NCBI GenBank assembly: GCA_903950295.1
Contig: CAJBAP010000388.1
Location: 1 to 10,027 of the forward strand
Length of the DNA stretch: 10,027 nucleotides
Direction: 5' to 3'
Source of the DNA: an uncultured Rhodocyclaceae bacterium
GTDB taxonomy: Bacteria; Pseudomonadota; Gammaproteobacteria; Burkholderiales; Rhodocyclaceae
Each line of letters starts with the position of its first letter. Position 1 is the first letter of the stretch. A program made the translations under genes and the position numbers. Positions 6,714 through 10,027 of the stretch are shown here, in pieces. A model generated the notes under the pieces. That model worked only from the letters and a program-made list of their open reading frames with translations, ran no database searches and was not told where the DNA came from.

Positions 6714-7600
6714 TGCAACGACTACCCTTTGTCCTGGCGCTGGTTTTTGCCGTCTTTGTTACGGTTGGCGCAATGGTGTTTACTGTCGATCAACGTCAAT
6801 ACGCACTCGTTTTTCAGCTTGGTGAAATCAAGGAAGTAATCAAGGAACCGGGCCTGTCGTTCAAATGGCCAATGATCCAGAACGTGCGTTTCTTCGATCG
6901 GCGCATCCTGACGCTCGATTCGGTAGAACCCGAGCGTTTCCTCACGGCCGAGAAAAAACCGGTACTGGTCGATTCCTTCGTCAAATGGCGTATTGCCGAT
7001 GTGAAGCAATACTACATTTCGGTAGGTGGCGATGAGATGCTGGCGCGTACGCGCCTGTCCCAGACCGTAAACTCCGGCTTGCGTGAGGAATTCGGCAAGC
7101 GCACCGTACATGATGTGGTCTCGGGCGTACGTGACAAGATCATGGAGGATGTGCAGAAAAAAGCCGACGCTGACGCGCGTGCGATCGGCATCGAAATCGT
7201 CGATGTGCGCCTCAAACGTGTTGACCTGCCACCCGAAGTGTCCGAGTCGGTTTATCGCCGTATGGAAACCGAGCGCAAGCGCGTCGCCAACGAACTGCGT
7301 TCGCAAGGTGCTGCCGAGGCCGAAAAGATTCGCGCCGATGCCGACAAGCAACGTGAGGTAATCGTCGCCGAAGCCTATCGCGATGCCCAGAAGACCAAGG
7401 GCGAGGGTGATGCCAAGGCGGCCGCCATTTATGGCAAGGCCTTCGGTGAGAACCCCGAGTTCTATGCCTTCTACCGCAGCCTCGAAGCCTACCGCCAAAG
7501 TTTCAGCCACAAGAACGATCTGCTGGTGGTCGACCCGAGTGCCGACTTCTTCAAGTATCTGAGGAGCGGTGGCAAGGGTGGTAACGCCGGTAGCAAGTAG
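6713..7600 (+). CDS. hflC: HflC, SPFH-domain partner of HflK
   Basis: HflC is the second subunit of the HflKC complex, which surrounds FtsH in the inner membrane. The 295-residue product begins with a single membrane anchor (about residues 4-23). The SPFH domain follows directly, opening VDQRQYALVFQLGEI. A long helical stretch, about 180-250, is rich in Glu, Arg, Lys and Ala. The C-terminus KNDLLVVDPSADFFKYL matches the conserved end of the family. It is shorter than E. coli HflC (334 residues), as expected for betaproteobacteria. ATG 6713 overlaps the hflK stop in the sequence TGATG, and GGGGAG (6700-6705) provides a good Shine-Dalgarno 7 bases upstream. Its product resembles HflK in fold, but the two are clearly separate paralogues. 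The identification is firm. Confidence 0.97.
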   Translation: MQRLPFVLALVFAVFVTVGAMVFTVDQRQYALVFQLGEIKEVIKEPGLSFKWPMIQNVRFFDRRILTLDSVEPERFLTAEKKPVLVDSFVKWRIADVKQYYISVGGDEMLARTRLSQTVNSGLREEFGKRTVHDVVSGVRDKIMEDVQKKADADARAIGIEIVDVRLKRVDLPPEVSESVYRRMETERKRVANELRSQGAAEAEKIRADADKQREVIVAEAYRDAQKTKGEGDAKAAAIYGKAFGENPEFYAFYRSLEAYRQSFSHKNDLLVVDPSADFFKYLRSGGKGGNAGSK

Positions 7601-7614
7601 TCGCGACAATTGCC

Positions 7615-7797
7615 ATGTCGAACCTGCTGCTGGCGTTTGCCCTGATGCTGGTGATCGAAGGTCTGTTGCCGTTCATTTCGCCACGGATCTGGCGTGAAAC
7701 TTTCCGCCGTGCCACCGAACTGGCCGATGGTCAATTGCGCTTCGTTGGCCTGACCGCGATCATGATCGGGTTGGCGTTGCTGATGGTGTTTGGATGA
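7615..7797 (+). CDS. DUF2065 family small inner-membrane protein (YjeT-like)
   Basis: This 60-residue protein is predicted to have two membrane segments, at about residues 3-20 and 42-59. They are joined by a short basic and polar loop, [20 protein letters not shown]. It matches the DUF2065/YjeT family in length and in the pattern ML(V)IEGLLPFxSP near the N-terminus and LRFVGLxxIxxGLxLL near the C-terminus. No biochemical function is established for the family. It lies 14 bases after hflC and its stop overlaps the hisZ start (ATGA at 7794-7797). E. coli yjeT also sits between hflC and purA, so the link to hflKC is old. A role near the HflKC-FtsH complex is a reasonable inference, not shown. 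No clear Shine-Dalgarno precedes ATG 7615, so translation may depend on ribosomes finishing hflC. Confidence 0.9.
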   Translation: MSNLLLAFALMLVIEGLLPFISPRIWRETFRRATELADGQLRFVGLTAIMIGLALLMVFG

Positions 7798-8960
7798 GCC
7801 TGATGCACACCTGGTTGCTCCCCGAAGCCATCGAGGATCTGCTGCCGATCGAGGCCGCTCATGTCGAGCATTTGCGCCGGCGCCTGCTGGACGATTTTGC
7901 GTGCCACGGCTACCAGCTGGTAGCCCCGCCGCTGCTCGAATTTGCCGATGCAATTTTGACCGGCAGTGGTGCGGATCTGAATTTGCGCACCTTCAAGCTG
8001 GTCGATCAGATTTCCGGACGCACGCTGGCCCTGCGGGCCGACATCACCCCACAGGTTTCACGCATTGACGCGCATTTGCTCAACCGGCGTGGCGTTACGC
8101 GCCTGTGCTATTGCGGTAGTGTTGTGCATACCCGTCCCGCCGGCCTGCTGGCCACGCGTGAACCGCTCCAGATCGGCGCGGAACTTTACGGTCATGCCGG
8201 CCTTGAAGCCGACCATGAAGTCATCCGTCTTCTGGCCCATGCGCTGCAACTGGCTGAGCTGCCTCCCAGCCGCATCGATCTCGGCCATGTCAGCATTTTT
8301 CGCGCACTGACTGCCAGTATGGCGTTGGCGCCGGGCGTAGATCAGCAGTTGTTCGATGCCTTGCAGGCCAAAGATGTGCCGGCCCTGCGCGAACTGACCG
8401 CCGACCTGCCCGCTAGGGTGCGTGATGGATTGCTGGCTCTGCCTGAAATGTATGGCGGCGTGGAGGTCTTGCATGATGCTGCCGTGCGCTTGCCTGCTTT
8501 GCCCGCAATCACGCGGGCATTGGGCGAACTGCAACGCTTGGCCGATGAGTTGTCTGATCTGCCGCTGTCTTTCGACCTGGCTGACCTGCGTGGCTACAAT
8601 TATCACAGTGGCGTTGTGTTTGCCGCTTATTGTGATGACAGCCCCTCAGCGGTGGCCTTGGGTGGCCGCTACGATTCAATCGGCGAGCGCTTCGGCCGTG
8701 GTCGTCCTGCTACCGGATTTTCGCTCGACTTGCGTGCGCTGACGCGTCTGGCTTTGCCACAGCAGGTGCCGGGTGCCATCATGGCACCGTGGCCGGAAGA
8801 TGTCGTATTGCAGGCCGAAGTCGATCGTCTGCGTGCGGGTGGGGAAATTGTCGTTGCTGCTCTACCGGGCCACGTGGGAAGTTGGCGCGAAGCCGGCTGC
8901 GACCGCCAACTAGTGCTGCGCGACGGAAAATGGATCATCGAACCCTTAGTTGAACATTAG
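7794..8960 (+). CDS. hisZ: ATP phosphoribosyltransferase regulatory subunit HisZ
   Basis: HisZ is a catalytically dead paralogue of histidyl-tRNA synthetase. It assembles with short-form HisG to make active, histidine-sensitive ATP phosphoribosyltransferase, the first enzyme of histidine synthesis. The 388 residues contain the class II synthetase core. Motif-2 elements are [14 protein letters not shown] (78-91) and [20 protein letters not shown] (114-133). A diverged version of the HisRS RGLDYY motif is RGYNYHSG (266-273). Motif 3 is [20 protein letters not shown] (290-309). The HisRS anticodon-binding domain is missing; only about 65 diverged residues follow motif 3. ATG 7794 overlaps the DUF2065 stop (ATGA). 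A second ATG at 7803 would give [15 protein letters not shown] and has GGATGAG 4 bases upstream, so it is a real alternative start. A separate hisG of the short type is expected elsewhere in the genome. Confidence 0.95.
   Translation: MSLMHTWLLPEAIEDLLPIEAAHVEHLRRRLLDDFACHGYQLVAPPLLEFADAILTGSGADLNLRTFKLVDQISGRTLALRADITPQVSRIDAHLLNRRGVTRLCYCGSVVHTRPAGLLATREPLQIGAELYGHAGLEADHEVIRLLAHALQLAELPPSRIDLGHVSIFRALTASMALAPGVDQQLFDALQAKDVPALRELTADLPARVRDGLLALPEMYGGVEVLHDAAVRLPALPAITRALGELQRLADELSDLPLSFDLADLRGYNYHSGVVFAAYCDDSPSAVALGGRYDSIGERFGRGRPATGFSLDLRALTRLALPQQVPGAIMAPWPEDVVLQAEVDRLRAGGEIVVAALPGHVGSWREAGCDRQLVLRDGKWIIEPLVEH

Positions 8961-10027
<1,067 letters not shown>

Noticed and set aside
6722..7609. 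A 295-codon open frame on the - strand covering nearly all of hflC
   Set aside because: It mirrors hflC, starts with TTG and has no recognisable domain. The + strand product is an unmistakable HflC. Long antisense frames are common in GC-rich genes with strong codon bias.
8500..8519. TGCCCGC / GCGGGCA hairpin with a 6-base loop, possible terminator
   Set aside because: It lies inside hisZ coding sequence and has no T-run after it. A 7-bp match of this kind is expected a few times by chance in 10 kb.

Overview
The window looks like ordinary core chromosome from a betaproteobacterium. The gene order hfq-hflX-hflK-hflC-DUF2065-hisZ-purA, a separate hisZ, a short Hfq with an RREH rim and a GC-rich, GCC/CTG-heavy codon style all point there. 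A Rhodocyclales-type organism (Dechloromonas, Azonexus or Accumulibacter relatives) is my best guess, but the order-level placement is inference. All nine genes lie on the + strand and are packed tightly. I see no mobile element, tRNA, rRNA or CRISPR array.

Positions 1-3935 hold the distal part of a tripartite multidrug efflux operon. It contains the inner-membrane RND pump of the AcrB/MexB type, which lacks about 224 N-terminal residues because the window starts inside the gene. An outer-membrane lipoprotein channel of the OprM/NodT type follows and overlaps the pump gene by 8 bases. The periplasmic adaptor gene is presumably just outside the window on the left.

Positions 3936-4018 form an 83-base gap with a plausible but weak sigma-70 promoter and a Shine-Dalgarno sequence for hfq. 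No rho-independent terminator is visible, so efflux transcripts may run into hfq.

Positions 4019-7797 hold hfq (RNA chaperone), hflX (ribosome-splitting GTPase), hflK and hflC (SPFH membrane proteins that bind and modulate the FtsH protease) and a 60-residue DUF2065 membrane protein. Junctions are +27, -14, -1 and +14 bases. The most distinctive non-coding detail is the 27-base hfq-hflX spacer. It carries a two-tier G-quadruplex-like run next to a 7-bp hairpin whose loop contains the hflX start codon.

Positions 7794-10027 hold hisZ, the regulatory subunit that works with a short-form HisG in the first step of histidine synthesis, and purA, adenylosuccinate synthetase, cut by the right window edge about 80 residues before its expected end. 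DUF2065 and hisZ share an ATGA junction, and purA follows 12 bases after hisZ. Histidine and purine synthesis are linked metabolically through ATP and AICAR, which may help explain why these two genes sit together.

I did not find a convincing undescribed system. The observations most worth a second look are the hflX start-site structure, the efflux operon placed directly upstream of hfq, and the conserved-looking link of DUF2065 to hflKC.
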